DNA from: an uncultured Eubacteriales bacterium | GTDB taxonomy: Bacteria; Bacillota; Clostridia; Lachnospirales; Lachnospiraceae | DNA length: 49,844 nucleotides | Reading direction: 5' to 3' | Assembly (NCBI GenBank): GCA_900548855.1 | Contig: URMF01000022.1 | Location: forward strand, 1-49,844 | Shown: piece by piece, positions 1 to 10,025 of the stretch | How positions within the stretch are numbered: the first letter of the stretch is position 1 | Layout: each line of letters opens with the position of its first letter | Program-made: the position numbers and the translations under genes | Notes under the pieces: generated by a model | What the model saw: only the letters and a program-made list of their open reading frames with translations | The model's database searches: none | Told to the model about the DNA's origin: nothing

Positions 1-1146
<1,146 letters not shown>

Positions 1147-1150
<4 letters not shown>

Positions 1151-1812
1151 GCTTTAGTCTCCTTGCTCAAAACAGCCTGTAATCTTTTTGAAAGTTTTTG
1201 TTTTAAGTCTTCATCGTTTTCATAAAGTATAATATTATCCCCACTTACATCGAAGTGAACTCTTTCATTATCAAAAAAACTTCGATTACAAGTTAGAATT
1301 AATTTAATCGGATGATTACATAACTGTAGTCCTCTGGCGATTCCTGCTTCGTAATAAACGCCACCACGGTTACCCGTCAGATCCGCAATCAAAGCAAGCG
1401 AATCCGTTATTTCAGCAGTAATTTCTCCGATAATAGATCCATTGAATTGTTTCTCATCAATTCTCATCACTGAATAATTCAACGACTGAATAACAGGCTT
1501 ATATACTTGTTCGTATGTAGATGCGTTTTTTTCAGAAAACATCATTGCAACAAATATCTGATTTCTTTTTGTTATCGATGGAATAGATACCTTATCATAT
1601 TTTTTCTTATACAGTTGCCGCAATAATGCCACTAAATTTTCACAGCGTCGGAAAGCATCCCCCTGTTTTTTTATGCCGTCAATAAGCGTCCATGCTTCCT
1701 CGTTCCTTTCATTAATTTCTTCTAAAAATGCCTCAACCTCATAAACCCATTCACTAACATTAGGCTGTTTGGGATTATCAATCAGTTTTTTTAACGCTTC
1801 TTTTTCATTCAT
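1147..1812 (-). CDS. Nucleoside 2-deoxyribosyltransferase-like protein within the RM cluster
   Basis: A 221-residue protein with a helical N-terminal part (about 1-85) and a C-terminal alpha/beta domain. That domain begins at NQIFVAMMF and contains ALIADLTGNRGGVYYEAGIA near residue 150. The ADLTG...YYEAG pattern matches the nucleoside 2-deoxyribosyltransferase-like/TIR-SLOG-like nucleotide-binding group, where the Glu is the catalytic nucleophile. It starts 2 bp after hsdM and its TGA overlaps the hsdS ATG, so it is translated with both. RM operons do not need this enzyme; an accessory or effector role acting on nucleotides is inference. The fold call is moderate and the substrate unknown. 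Confidence 0.65.
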
Positions 1813-1814
1813 TA

Positions 1815-3425
1815 TTACACCTCAATTTCTGCGATGATTTTATCAATTTCATCACGGAGTATCTGCTCACGAGCAACAATTTCTTTTATTTCTGCATTCA
1901 GTTTCACGATGTCAATTTTTTCTCTCCCGTCTTCTGCTTCTACATATGTTGAAACAGAGAGATTAAAATCATTACTTTCTATATCATCATAAGAAACTAA
2001 TTTTGAAAAGTGGTCTATATCTTCTCTTGATGAAAATACCTCCACCATTTTCTTTATATTATCTTCTGTCAATTTATTGTTATTTGTGACCTTAATACAC
2101 TCATCTGTCGCATCAATAAACAATACCTTATTATCTGACTTACCCTTCTTCATTACCATAATACAAGTTGCAATTGATGTCCCAAAGAAAAGATTTGCCG
2201 GCAATTGAATGATACAATCGATATAGTTATTCTCCACAAGATATTTTCTAATTTTCTGTTCTGATCCACCTCGATACATAATTCCCGGAAAACATACAAT
2301 AGCAGCAGTCCCGTTTGGTGCAAGCCATGAAAGGCTGTGCATGATAAATGCCAAATCTGCTTTGCTTTTTGGTGCAAGTACTCCAGCAGGAGCAAATCTA
2401 GGATCATTAATAAGAAGCGGATTATCATCCCCTTCCCACTTGATAGAGTATGGTGGATTTGAAACGATAAGTTCAAATGGTTCATCATCCCAATGCTGTG
2501 GATTTGTAAGTGTATCCTCGCATTCAATATCAAATTTATCAAATCCAATATCATGCAAGAACATATTGATTCGACAAAGATTATATGTAGTGATATTAAT
2601 TTCCTGCCCATAAAATCCGTTTAATACAGCATCTTTACCGAGAATTTTCTCTGCTTTAAGGAGAAGGGAACCAGATCCACAAGCCGGGTCATATACTTTA
2701 TTCACTGTCTTCTTTCCAACAGTACCTAACCTTGTAAGTAATTCTGAGACATCTGCAGGAGTGAAAAATTCTCCACCCGATTTTCCTGCATTTGATGCAT
2801 ACATTGTCATAAGGTATTCATAAGCATCTCCAAAAGCATCTATATCATGGTCTTTTACAGAACCCAATTTCATATCAGCAATTCCATCTAGCAATTTTTC
2901 AAGTCGCTCATTTCTTTTCGCCACAGTAGACCCCAACTTATTGCTGTTAACGTCAAAATCTGCAAATAGACCTGAAAAACTCCCTTCTGATGCACTTCCC
3001 TGTGCTGAACTTTCTATATTATTAAAAACCATTTCTAAAAGTTCATTTAAATTTTCTTTTACATTTTTCTCTTTATTCTGTTTGTCTATAAATGTTGCCT
3101 TTTTATCTTTACATTTACTGTGAACATTACAAAATAACTGGCTTGGTAAAATAAAAAATCCTTTTTCCTCTACTAATCCAGCTCTAGCCTCTTCTGCATC
3201 GATATCCTTCATTTTTGCATAATCAAAATCTTTGTTTCCAGCTTCAATTTCGCCTTCATTAACATATGCTGTAAGATTTTCAGATATATATCTATAAAAC
3301 ATCATGCCAAGAACATAGTTTTTAAAATCCCAACCATCCACAGCACCCCTAAGTTCATCTGCAATAGCCCAAATAGCACGATGCAGTTCTTCTCTTTCCT
3401 GTTCCTTTTTATTATCGATTGCCAT
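1815..3425 (-). CDS. hsdM: Type I restriction-modification DNA methyltransferase HsdM
   Basis: A 536-residue N6-adenine methyltransferase that works with HsdS. It has an N-terminal HsdM helical domain (AIWAIADELRGAVDGWDFKN), the SAM-binding motif VYDPACGSGSLLLKA, and the catalytic motif IV SNPPYSIKW. The ATG at 3425 is preferred over an upstream TTG at 3440 because GGAGG lies 8 bases before it. It is first of the hsdM / deoxyribosyltransferase-like / hsdS run, with 2 bp to the next gene. Typical length for the family. An hsdR gene is not in this window, so restriction activity cannot be judged here. Confidence 0.95.
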   Translation of the reverse strand: MAIDNKKEQEREELHRAIWAIADELRGAVDGWDFKNYVLGMMFYRYISENLTAYVNEGEIEAGNKDFDYAKMKDIDAEEARAGLVEEKGFFILPSQLFCNVHSKCKDKKATFIDKQNKEKNVKENLNELLEMVFNNIESSAQGSASEGSFSGLFADFDVNSNKLGSTVAKRNERLEKLLDGIADMKLGSVKDHDIDAFGDAYEYLMTMYASNAGKSGGEFFTPADVSELLTRLGTVGKKTVNKVYDPACGSGSLLLKAEKILGKDAVLNGFYGQEINITTYNLCRINMFLHDIGFDKFDIECEDTLTNPQHWDDEPFELIVSNPPYSIKWEGDDNPLLINDPRFAPAGVLAPKSKADLAFIMHSLSWLAPNGTAAIVCFPGIMYRGGSEQKIRKYLVENNYIDCIIQLPANLFFGTSIATCIMVMKKGKSDNKVLFIDATDECIKVTNNNKLTEDNIKKMVEVFSSREDIDHFSKLVSYDDIESNDFNLSVSTYVEAEDGREKIDIVKLNAEIKEIVAREQILRDEIDKIIAEIEV

Positions 3426-3446
3426 CGTTTTTTCCTCCAATTGCCG

Positions 3447-3637
3447 TTATTTGTCTGCATTAGCTCTTTGACCACTTTCAATCCAATCATCTACTTCAGA
3501 CACTCTGAATTTATATTGTCTTCCAACTTTGTGAAATGAAATAGTATCTTTTTTATCCAAGAGCGAACTGTATCTTTACTCACTCCAAGACGATTTGAAA
3601 TTTCTTCGAGACTTAGCCATCTTTCTACCGTATCCAT
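3447..3637 (-). pseudogene. Excisionase-type helix-turn-helix protein, frameshifted
   Basis: An ATG at 3637 follows AAGGAGG and starts MDTVERWLSLEEISNRLGVS, continuing KDTVRSWIKK: a MerR/excisionase-like winged HTH. The frame then breaks in a run of six A (minus strand, 3549-3554). Adding one A restores a continuous reading through DTISFHKVGRQYKFRVSEVD to a stop at 3447, giving the usual size of about 63 residues. Similar small HTH genes often precede hsdM. It may be a true mutation, a homopolymer sequencing error, or a slip site. It ends 21 bp before hsdM. Confidence 0.75.
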
Positions 3638-3670
3638 TCTAACCTCCTTACTGTCCTAAAATATGGACAC

Positions 3671-6193
3671 CTAATTCAATCCACTTCTATGTTTTTCAAT
3701 CTTCAGTTTTTTATGATACTCTTTTAGACGAAGAAACATTTTATATGTATTTTCACTATTTTCAGTAACATTCTGAATAACTCCATTAAACTCATCCGGC
3801 TCAGTCGTCAGATAATATCCCTCAATAGTAATTTGCCTTCCGAACCGGATTAATTCTCTATTCTCATCCACCAAATATGCATCTTGCTTTCCTTCTTTAT
3901 GCTCTTTCCAGAAATACTCATAAGCTCCCATTGGTTTAGAATCAATCAGAAGACATCTCTCATCCTCAACCTTTGTGTCTTGCCCAATTACCATTCCTGT
4001 AATCTCTGCATCTTCTGGTAACTGTAACCCTTTTAATTCTCCATCTTTTACAGAACATTCTTTTGTATACAGTGAAAAAGCAAAATCCGGTGTTTCCCCC
4101 ATATCTCGCAATATATAATTTAACAAGATAGTTCTTGGGTAGTTTTCTTCTTGCGGATAAAGAACTTTGTACACCTCCAAATTCTTCATCATAAGATATT
4201 GTACCGCCTCATTAATGCTGACAACCGTTACATCATCAAAACAAGTGCGAAGAAAATTTCTAAATGATTCCTTATCATCCTTATTCTTAAATATATCATC
4301 AAGAAATGGGAGCAACACCTTATATCTAAATTTCTCCCTTGATAATTTGCAAAGCATATCCAAAGCTTCAAAACGAGCCAATTTTGTATATGATGTTTTC
4401 TCTAATGATTGTAAAAGCAGAACCACCTCGTCTTCTGGTGCTTGCGAATAATACTCTGCAAATAAGCATTCTTGAAATCCGGGATCAATATAAAAAATAT
4501 CAAATTCCTTCTCATACATAATGCAAGCGGTTGAGCATACATCGTGCTTAAAGTTTTTATTATTCATCTTATAAGGATTTTTAAATCCCTTATAAGATTT
4601 CAACTGATTGAAGTACTCTTCAAAAGTTCTGCTATCAAGTTCAAGAACCCCATCTTTATATGTCAAAGCACAAAATTCCTTAAATACAGTAGTAAACTGC
4701 TCTGCATCATCCACACTCATGAATACCCTGTCATATGGTTTCTTATTGTCATCATGCCCTGAAACAAGTGCTTCAAATGTTACCTTGTAGAACAACGATG
4801 GGTCTGCATTGAATCTACTATACTGTGGGTACTTCATCGTTACATAGGTCAGCAACAGCGGATGCGATACAAACACTCCATTCTTCTTCAGAAAGCCATT
4901 GTTTATGTATTCAAGAACTGTATCCCTTGCTCCTGTTTCTCCCTGATACTCCAAAATCTTATCAATCAATTCTAATGATTGCTTTTCTTCAAATGGCCAC
5001 ACATACAATTTCATAAACTGATTTATGCCTGTCAAAGAATCATTCTGTCTTGATGTAATCACAATCTGTACCTTATCGTACTTTGTAACAAAATCTTTCA
5101 GTTTCTGTAAGAACGAGTTTATATCTGATGGGTCAATCTCATCGAATCCATCTAGCAGCAACTGACATTTTCCAGCAAGCAAAAGACTATTTGCATCCGC
5201 TTCGCTAAAAGACTCTCCTGTTGCAGACACCGTTTCCACAATATACTGCAGAATTTCATGACTCTGCTTAAAATGTCTTAATTCAAGAAATATTGGCAGA
5301 ATTCCAGTATTCTCATACTCCTTTGCAGATGTAAGAAAGAGGTGCTGCAACATCAACGATTTTCCACAACCACCACTTCCTATTAAAAGGGTTCGCAGAT
5401 TATCCAATCCTCGATTACTAAACATATCCCTCAACTTTCTCATATCGGGATTTTCAAGAAAGGCACATTTTATTCTCACTTTATCTGCAAATACTCTTTC
5501 CTTCTGACCAATCGTGTTACAAACAAAAAACTTATCCAACGGAACTTCATCACCACCGATGAGTTTCATTACATTGTATCGTTTGGAGGCTTTATCAATG
5601 TATCGTGAAAATTCCGTCTGAATCTCGCTTGCAAAATACACCTCTTCAAAGACACTATCTGCCTCATTCTTTGTTTTCTTACTCTTTGCAAACTCGCACA
5701 TCTGTCTGGCTACAGCAATTGCCAGCATATGTTTATCAATCTTTTTTCCTCTAGGTATCGTTACGTTTAACTTCTTTGCAATAAGAGGCAAAACGTCTTC
5801 ATTGATTTCATCCTCTAATAGTTTTACATATTTTTCTTCACGATAGTCTTTCTGAAACCTTTTCCATACCGCCGATTTCTGTCCTGTCTTTCCATAGAAC
5901 CACTTGTTATATGTACTAATGTTATCCGGCAATATTCCATCAGTTGATTCATCACTCCAACCTAAAGTGATAATAGTTTCAGCTATTCCTCCCTGTGAAG
6001 TAACGGAGTTCAGACCAAACTCCACGGTATTCTTCTTACTCTCTTCTTTAGATATGTAAAACGCATTACATATATCACTGTAAATCAAACTTTTTATCCT
6101 TCTTTCCGCATAAAGCCAAAATCCAATTAAAAAGCCAAAGGCAAGCCAACCAACAAGCCAATGTACACTCTTGATAAGCCAATTCCCAAGCAA
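3671..6193 (-). CDS. NACHT-domain NTPase (bacterial NLR-like, putative antiphage protein)
   Basis: An 840-residue protein with one hydrophobic N-terminal segment (about residues 10-28), a helical effector/linker region, then a NACHT P-loop NTPase. Walker A is LLIGSGGCGKSLMLQ near residue 270, Walker B QLLLDGFDEID near 347, and sensor region IVITSRQNDSL. A helical C-terminal sensor region follows; no TPR or LRR repeats are obvious. Bacterial NACHT proteins include antiphage defence genes, and this one lies directly upstream of the RM cluster in the same direction, supporting a defence role by inference. No ATG fits the N-terminus; the TTG at 6193 is a weak start without a clear ribosome-binding site, so the exact start is uncertain. 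Confidence 0.85.
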   Translation of the reverse strand: MLGNWLIKSVHWLVGWLAFGFLIGFWLYAERRIKSLIYSDICNAFYISKEESKKNTVEFGLNSVTSQGGIAETIITLGWSDESTDGILPDNISTYNKWFYGKTGQKSAVWKRFQKDYREEKYVKLLEDEINEDVLPLIAKKLNVTIPRGKKIDKHMLAIAVARQMCEFAKSKKTKNEADSVFEEVYFASEIQTEFSRYIDKASKRYNVMKLIGGDEVPLDKFFVCNTIGQKERVFADKVRIKCAFLENPDMRKLRDMFSNRGLDNLRTLLIGSGGCGKSLMLQHLFLTSAKEYENTGILPIFLELRHFKQSHEILQYIVETVSATGESFSEADANSLLLAGKCQLLLDGFDEIDPSDINSFLQKLKDFVTKYDKVQIVITSRQNDSLTGINQFMKLYVWPFEEKQSLELIDKILEYQGETGARDTVLEYINNGFLKKNGVFVSHPLLLTYVTMKYPQYSRFNADPSLFYKVTFEALVSGHDDNKKPYDRVFMSVDDAEQFTTVFKEFCALTYKDGVLELDSRTFEEYFNQLKSYKGFKNPYKMNNKNFKHDVCSTACIMYEKEFDIFYIDPGFQECLFAEYYSQAPEDEVVLLLQSLEKTSYTKLARFEALDMLCKLSREKFRYKVLLPFLDDIFKNKDDKESFRNFLRTCFDDVTVVSINEAVQYLMMKNLEVYKVLYPQEENYPRTILLNYILRDMGETPDFAFSLYTKECSVKDGELKGLQLPEDAEITGMVIGQDTKVEDERCLLIDSKPMGAYEYFWKEHKEGKQDAYLVDENRELIRFGRQITIEGYYLTTEPDEFNGVIQNVTENSENTYKMFLRLKEYHKKLKIEKHRSGLN

Positions 6194-6358
6194 TGTAGGA
6201 TATCTAGCAAAAATCTATAATAGAACCATAGAGATGAGGTACTAAAAACCACTTCTCTTAATCCTACAAGTTTTGATTTATTAAAACTTAGTCCCATTTA
6301 TTTATACATAAATAATTATACAGTATGAGGGTCGTTTTTACAATCCAAACTTATGGTT

Positions 6359-6547
6359 TTGTCCCCGGCGAGGACAAGCAAAATTAGCTTCTATCGCGAA
6401 TCTCTCTACCCGATCAGTAGTGTTCCGAAGTGAAGCGATAGACACAAGTTAATAACAGCCAGAGTCATCGGAAGACCTGGTCTACCAATCAACTGAAATG
6501 GTTAATCCCTTTCGGATGGCAGACTGCGGTCTTTTTTCTGGCTTTCC
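6359..6547 (+). ncRNA. Candidate structured leader/non-coding RNA upstream of the HTH gene
   Basis: The gap between the divergent NACHT and HTH genes contains several good hairpins in plus orientation. They are TTGTCC/GGACAA (6359-6364 with 6372-6377), an 8-bp TCTATCGC/GCGATAGA pair (6392-6399 with 6435-6442) enclosing a CTAC/GTAG stem, and AGACC-T-GGTCT near 6473. No ORF of conviction covers it. I do not recognise a known RNA family. It could be a 5' leader of the downstream gene or an independent RNA. Confidence 0.4.
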
Positions 6548-6593
6548 AATAGGAGTTCTCCATTTCGCAATGAGCCGAAGGAGGGCTCCTATT
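6548..6593 (+). promoter_or_regulatory. Hairpin sequestering the ribosome-binding site of the HTH gene
   Basis: Bases 6548-6561 pair with 6580-6593 in a 14-bp uninterrupted stem (12 Watson-Crick, 2 G-U) with an 18-nt loop. The 3' arm contains the GGAGGG Shine-Dalgarno sequence of the gene starting at 6594. In mRNA the site would be hidden, so translation would depend on opening the stem (a protein, another RNA or a translating ribosome). Confidence 0.7.
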
Positions 6594-7166
6594 ATGGCAA
6601 ACACTGTAAATGTACAGACAAACAACGCAACTCAGTCAACAACAGCAACTAAGGTTAAGGCAAATGTCAAGAACCCAATCTACTATCAAATTGAGGACGG
6701 AGACATCGAAACAATCAAGTACTATGAAGGCATCGGTGTTCCAGTTCGCACAATTGCATTCCCTGGCAGACCTGCTCATCTTTATGCGCTAATTGAAGCC
6801 AAGGACAAAGCCGAGGCAGATACTATGAATCGTGTACTTGGAAATATGCACAAGGAAGAAATACGTGCTATGAAGAAGATTCTCGATAATGAGGCATCAT
6901 ATGACCAGTTACTTGAAGACGGATATGACCCTGCATCCGATAAGAGTGACCCATCAGAAATCGTGATTGGTCTTGCTGTTACCAAGGCACTCTTTGAAGA
7001 GGTAGAAAAACTCTCTGAAGAAAAACAGCGTATTTGCCAGATGATTGGCGAGAAAAAGTCAGAGCGTGAAATGGCATCTGAACTTAAGATTGCACAGACA
7101 ACTTTGCACGATAGAAAAGCAAAGACATTAAAAGAAATCTCTATCACCTTAAAAGAATATAAGTAA
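6594..7166 (+). CDS. Sigma-70 region 4-like / HTH DNA-binding protein
   Basis: A 190-residue protein. The C-terminal third, LSEEKQRICQMIGEKKSERE followed by MASELKIAQTTLHDRKAKTL, is a sigma-region-4/ArpU-like helix-turn-helix. The N-terminal part is Thr/Asn-rich and then an unassigned domain. Such genes are common on integrative elements of Clostridia. The start at 6594 is chosen because GGAGGG precedes it; an upstream in-frame ATG at 6498 lacks one and would read through the hairpin. Divergent from the NACHT gene. Specific targets are unknown. Confidence 0.7.
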   Translation: MANTVNVQTNNATQSTTATKVKANVKNPIYYQIEDGDIETIKYYEGIGVPVRTIAFPGRPAHLYALIEAKDKAEADTMNRVLGNMHKEEIRAMKKILDNEASYDQLLEDGYDPASDKSDPSEIVIGLAVTKALFEEVEKLSEEKQRICQMIGEKKSEREMASELKIAQTTLHDRKAKTLKEISITLKEYK

Positions 7167-7191
7167 TAAAGAGTCTTTGATTTATTTCCCG

Positions 7192-7220
7192 GAGCTGGTG
7201 GTTTTCCATCAGCTCTTTTT
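7192..7220 (+). terminator. Intrinsic terminator after the HTH gene
   Basis: GAGCTGGTGG and CCATCAGCTC form a 10-bp stem (one G-U) with a TTTT loop, followed by TTTTT. Confidence 0.9.
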
Positions 7221-7568
7221 CGTATTCACAGATAACTTTTTAACGATTTCCCTTGAACCTTTTAACGATCACTACCAATACTACTCGACATCACAATAAT
7301 GTACAAAATATGGTTTGCATCCCGTCATTCGTAGTAATACCGTAGTCCGTTTTTTCCTGACTAAACACCCTCTACCAAGATATGCCGTACTATGCCCAAG
7401 TATGGGGACTATATTCAACCCTTTAACATTTACACAACAATTTCGGTAGTCCTGCCGTGGCAGACAAATAATACTTTTATCATAAACGAAAATCCTCCTA
7501 AAATGCCGTATTCTGCCCCGATTTGCCGCAGTTTGCCAACTATAAATTTTGCTCTGAGATTGTTAAAT

Positions 7569-7603
7569 TTGTCACAGAATAAGCAAAACGGGGCAAATTG
7601 AGG
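7569..7603. repeat. Dispersed repeat B, copy 1
   Basis: Starts TTGTCACAGAATAAG and continues with a GGG.CAAAT..AGG pattern; closely matched at 17459-17491 in the same orientation. Identity unknown; likely end sequence of a mobile element. Confidence 0.7.
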
Positions 7604-7612
7604 CCATGGAAC

Positions 7613-7651
7613 GTAGTAAAATCGTAGTAAGAATCGAGGTGTTTTACTACT
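7613..7651. repeat. Repeat C, copy 1 (possible attachment-site repeat)
   Basis: Starts GTAGTAAAATCGTAGTAAG and ends GGTGTTTTACTACT. Its ends GTAGTAAAA/TTTTACTAC are inverted repeats. Matched at 9951-9988 with about four differences, in direct orientation. Confidence 0.75.
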
Positions 7652-7675
7652 CCTATAAATCAATAGAAGAAATTT

Positions 7676-8605
7676 TTACACAACACTAAAATAGTCATTC
7701 ATACTGATTGTGCTTGAACTTGACTTAATGTTCGGTTTCCCATTCTCTGCAACCAGACTCGGAAACAATCCAATCTGAGGATGAATCTGGCTATATACTT
7801 CTTCAAATAAGTCAACAAGTGCATCAAAATAAGCACAACATTCATTATAAACATCCTTAATTTTAAATCGTTGTCCTGTATCAGTACAATCTTCATATCG
7901 GAATTTTTCTCCTTGAATATATTCAAAGTCTATGGATAAATCATCTACATAATCATACTTTACTTTTCCCACTTCCACACTCGGATTATCTTTTTCTACA
8001 ATTCCTTGTTCAAAACGAACTCCTATACCTGCTTGTCGTAAATTAGTTACTTGTCCATTTATATTCAGATTAAATTCATATGGCTCATATAGCTCCTCAA
8101 AACTCAAAGCATGATTGTGCTTCAATGTATTGCACAGGGAGCGAACAGTAAAAGGTTTACTATCCTCTTCTATGTACTTAGTAGAAAAATCTCTTATTTT
8201 TTGCTCTAATGAGTTAGATACAGATTGCAAATACGTTATCACCTTTTCCAGTTTGCAATCTTGTGTATTCCTAATTATCTCATTCCTATTCCTTAACTGA
8301 CCTGTTCGAAGCGATGCACCTCTATTAAATTTCGCCCATATTCTATAATAAAACCACGGGATTTGAAGCAATAAATCAAAGGAATTATTCAAATCCTCTA
8401 TAGCATGGCGGAGATGAATAACCCTAGCAAAGTTTTTCCCCAGCTCATCACTCGGAGAATTTTCAATATATGATAGCGAAAAACGTGCCATAGTCATCGT
8501 ATCTCTTGCATCATTAAATTTCTTTATTGCAATTCTCCCATCATTTCCTGGAACATCCATATAATATTCCACTGAATATAAATCATCAAATCTTAATTCT
8601 TTCAT
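7676..8605 (-). CDS. Conserved hypothetical protein, possibly HEPN-like
   Basis: A 309-residue soluble protein that I cannot assign firmly. The N-terminal two thirds are helical, with HLRHAIEDLNNSF and the motif RSLCNTLKHNHALSF. The pattern of Arg, Asn and His in RSLCNTLKH resembles HEPN-type domains, which include many defence ribonucleases. The C-terminal part (FRYEDCTDTGQRFKIKDVYN) ends in a helix and a low-complexity SSSST tail. The ATG is preceded by AGAAGGGAT. It lies between the two C repeats together with an integrase remnant, so it may be mobile-element cargo. Confidence 0.5.
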   Translation of the reverse strand: MKELRFDDLYSVEYYMDVPGNDGRIAIKKFNDARDTMTMARFSLSYIENSPSDELGKNFARVIHLRHAIEDLNNSFDLLLQIPWFYYRIWAKFNRGASLRTGQLRNRNEIIRNTQDCKLEKVITYLQSVSNSLEQKIRDFSTKYIEEDSKPFTVRSLCNTLKHNHALSFEELYEPYEFNLNINGQVTNLRQAGIGVRFEQGIVEKDNPSVEVGKVKYDYVDDLSIDFEYIQGEKFRYEDCTDTGQRFKIKDVYNECCAYFDALVDLFEEVYSQIHPQIGLFPSLVAENGKPNIKSSSSTISMNDYFSVV

Positions 8606-8694
8606 AACGTATCCCTTCTATATTTGCTACTACACAATTAAAAATCACAGTATATTTTACCATAAACCAATGGATTTTTGGAGTAGGGAATATA

Positions 8695-8723
8695 GAAAAA
8701 ACGCCCTGCCGAAGCAGAGCGCC
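8695..8723 (-). terminator. Intrinsic terminator downstream of the integrase remnant
   Basis: On the minus strand, CGCTCTGC and GCAGGGCG pair around a TTCG tetraloop, followed by TTTTTT. Confidence 0.85.
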
Positions 8724-8741
8724 AATGTTTTCTTTCTATTA

Positions 8742-9152
8742 TTAAATTGCCCGGAACATTTTCTGCGATACGGGATTTTCTCCTTTGACCTTTTCCAGTT
8801 CCTTTCTGGCATCCGCCAGTTCTTCCATCCGTTTCAATTCATCAGCGGCATCCTCCAAACCAAGATGCGTGTAGGTATTCAGCGTTACACCAATATCCGA
8901 ATGCCCCATCAAATACTGGAGTGTTTTGAGATTCATGCCGGACTTCGCCATGTTGCTGCAATAGGTATGGCGGCAGACGTGGGGAGTGATATTCGGCATC
9001 TGCACCCGGTAGATGTCATTGTACCACTTGACCATGTGGTTAACGCGGTGTTCCCAATGCATGGTCACCAGCAGAAATCCCTCTTTATTCATCAAAAAAT
9101 CCGATGTGACCATCCACCATCTTTTCAAATTCCGGTTAAAATTTAGACTATC
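8742..9152 (-). pseudogene. Tyrosine recombinase (ICE/Tn916-type integrase), C-terminal remnant
   Basis: Only the catalytic C-terminus survives. It has MHWEHRVNHMVKWYND, the H-x-x-R box TPHVCRHTYCSNMAKSGMN, LKTLQYLMGHSDIGVTLN and YTHLGLEDAADEL, with the nucleophilic Tyr. Full enzymes of this type are about 380-400 residues; here about 128 remain. Upstream, PEFEKMVDGHIGF is in another frame and joins the main frame at a run of six T (one too many). A stop lies just before PEF. The N-terminal arm-binding and core domains are gone, so it is inactive. It sits inside the segment bounded by the C repeats. Confidence 0.88.
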
Positions 9153-9181
9153 AGCCCTAGAACTTTAGGAAATGATATATA

Positions 9182-9904
9182 TTAAATGTCTTTCTTTTTT
9201 AACTTATTCTCTTTATCCGTAATAAAATAATTTATCCATAAATAATCAAGCAAAATGCCTGTAATAAATATCTTTATTCCACCGCTCTCGTTACTTATAA
9301 GCAATATAAAACTTACAGTTGTTCCCCAAACCGTATATAGTTGAAGTCTCTGTTTTACAAATGATATTTCCAGATTTTCTGGATTTACATATAAATGAAA
9401 TGTAAAATAAAAGAAGCTAAACGCAAAAAAAATTACGCAAAACAATATTTCCAAATTAGGGAAGTGTATTTCCTGTTCCAATATAAGTTGAATATCAAAA
9501 ACTATAAAAACAATAATATATTCTATATTAAGAGAAATAATAACTCCATATATGTATGATAAATGAGTCATACTTTGTAATAATTGTCTTGGATTATCAT
9601 ATTTACCTTTTGATATAAAATGTATAAATTTTGTACCTGAATTTAAATACATAAGTAAACATAGCAACCCAAATATCACAAAAGAAAATAATACCATTTT
9701 CAATGCAATTGTCTCGTTAAACTTTATAATAATTAATCCAATTATAAATGGTGTCAAGAACGCAATCACAGCATGTTTAAATCCCCATTTTGTCTCTGCC
9801 ATACAATAGTCCATCATCTTTGTGTAATTTTTTACCATTATCAAAATTAATTTTTCCACTTCATATTCCTTTCGTATATTCTTACTTGTTTTTAGATTGC
9901 TCAT
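9182..9904 (-). CDS. Hypothetical multi-pass membrane protein
   Basis: About 240 residues, AT-rich. Five or six hydrophobic segments are visible, among them AVIAFLTPFIIGLIII, MVLFSFVIFGLLCLLMYL, LEILFCVIFFAFSFFYFTF and WGTTVSFILLI. The C-terminus is Lys-rich (KENKLKKKDI), as for a cytoplasmic tail. I do not recognise the family. The start is uncertain: ATG at 9904 lacks a ribosome-binding site, while a GTG or ATG further in (about 9838-9860) follows AAAGGAA. It lies between the C repeats and differs in base composition from the core genes. Confidence 0.55.
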   Translation of the reverse strand: MSNLKTSKNIRKEYEVEKLILIMVKNYTKMMDYCMAETKWGFKHAVIAFLTPFIIGLIIIKFNETIALKMVLFSFVIFGLLCLLMYLNSGTKFIHFISKGKYDNPRQLLQSMTHLSYIYGVIISLNIEYIIVFIVFDIQLILEQEIHFPNLEILFCVIFFAFSFFYFTFHLYVNPENLEISFVKQRLQLYTVWGTTVSFILLISNESGGIKIFITGILLDYLWINYFITDKENKLKKKDI

Positions 9905-9950
9905 TTTTGCACAAGACAAACGAAATGATGTATGATGAGTAATAACAATT

Positions 9951-9988
9951 GTAGTAAAATTGTAGTAGGAATGGGGTGTTTTACTACT
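9951..9988. repeat. Repeat C, copy 2 (possible attachment-site repeat)
   Basis: Starts GTAGTAAAATTGTAGTAGG and ends GGTGTTTTACTACT; direct repeat of 7613-7651. The two copies bracket 2.3 kb holding the HEPN-like gene, the integrase remnant and the membrane protein. Confidence 0.75.
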
Positions 9989-10025
9989 ATCCAACTTAAC
10001 ATCTCTTATTGCTTATTTCCACCTA

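Larger units (their letters stand above)
7221..7675. other. Gene-free interval with repeated sequences
   Basis: About 450 bp without a convincing gene. It contains a short direct repeat (TTTTTAACGAT / CCTTTTAACGAT around 7228-7265), many CCGTA/TGCC words, and two repeats shared with other sites in the window (7569-7603 and 7613-7651). Short frames here have no ribosome-binding site or domain. It looks like debris of mobile elements. Confidence 0.6.

Noticed and set aside
3425..3440. TTG at 3440 as hsdM start
   Set aside because: GGAGG lies within that extension and is 8 bases before the ATG at 3425, so the later start is better.
7392..7663. Two short frames in the interval after the HTH gene
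   Set aside because: No ribosome-binding site, no domain; they overlap dispersed repeats.
8670..9146. 158-residue plus-strand frame
   Set aside because: Antisense to the integrase remnant; composition is that of a shadow frame.
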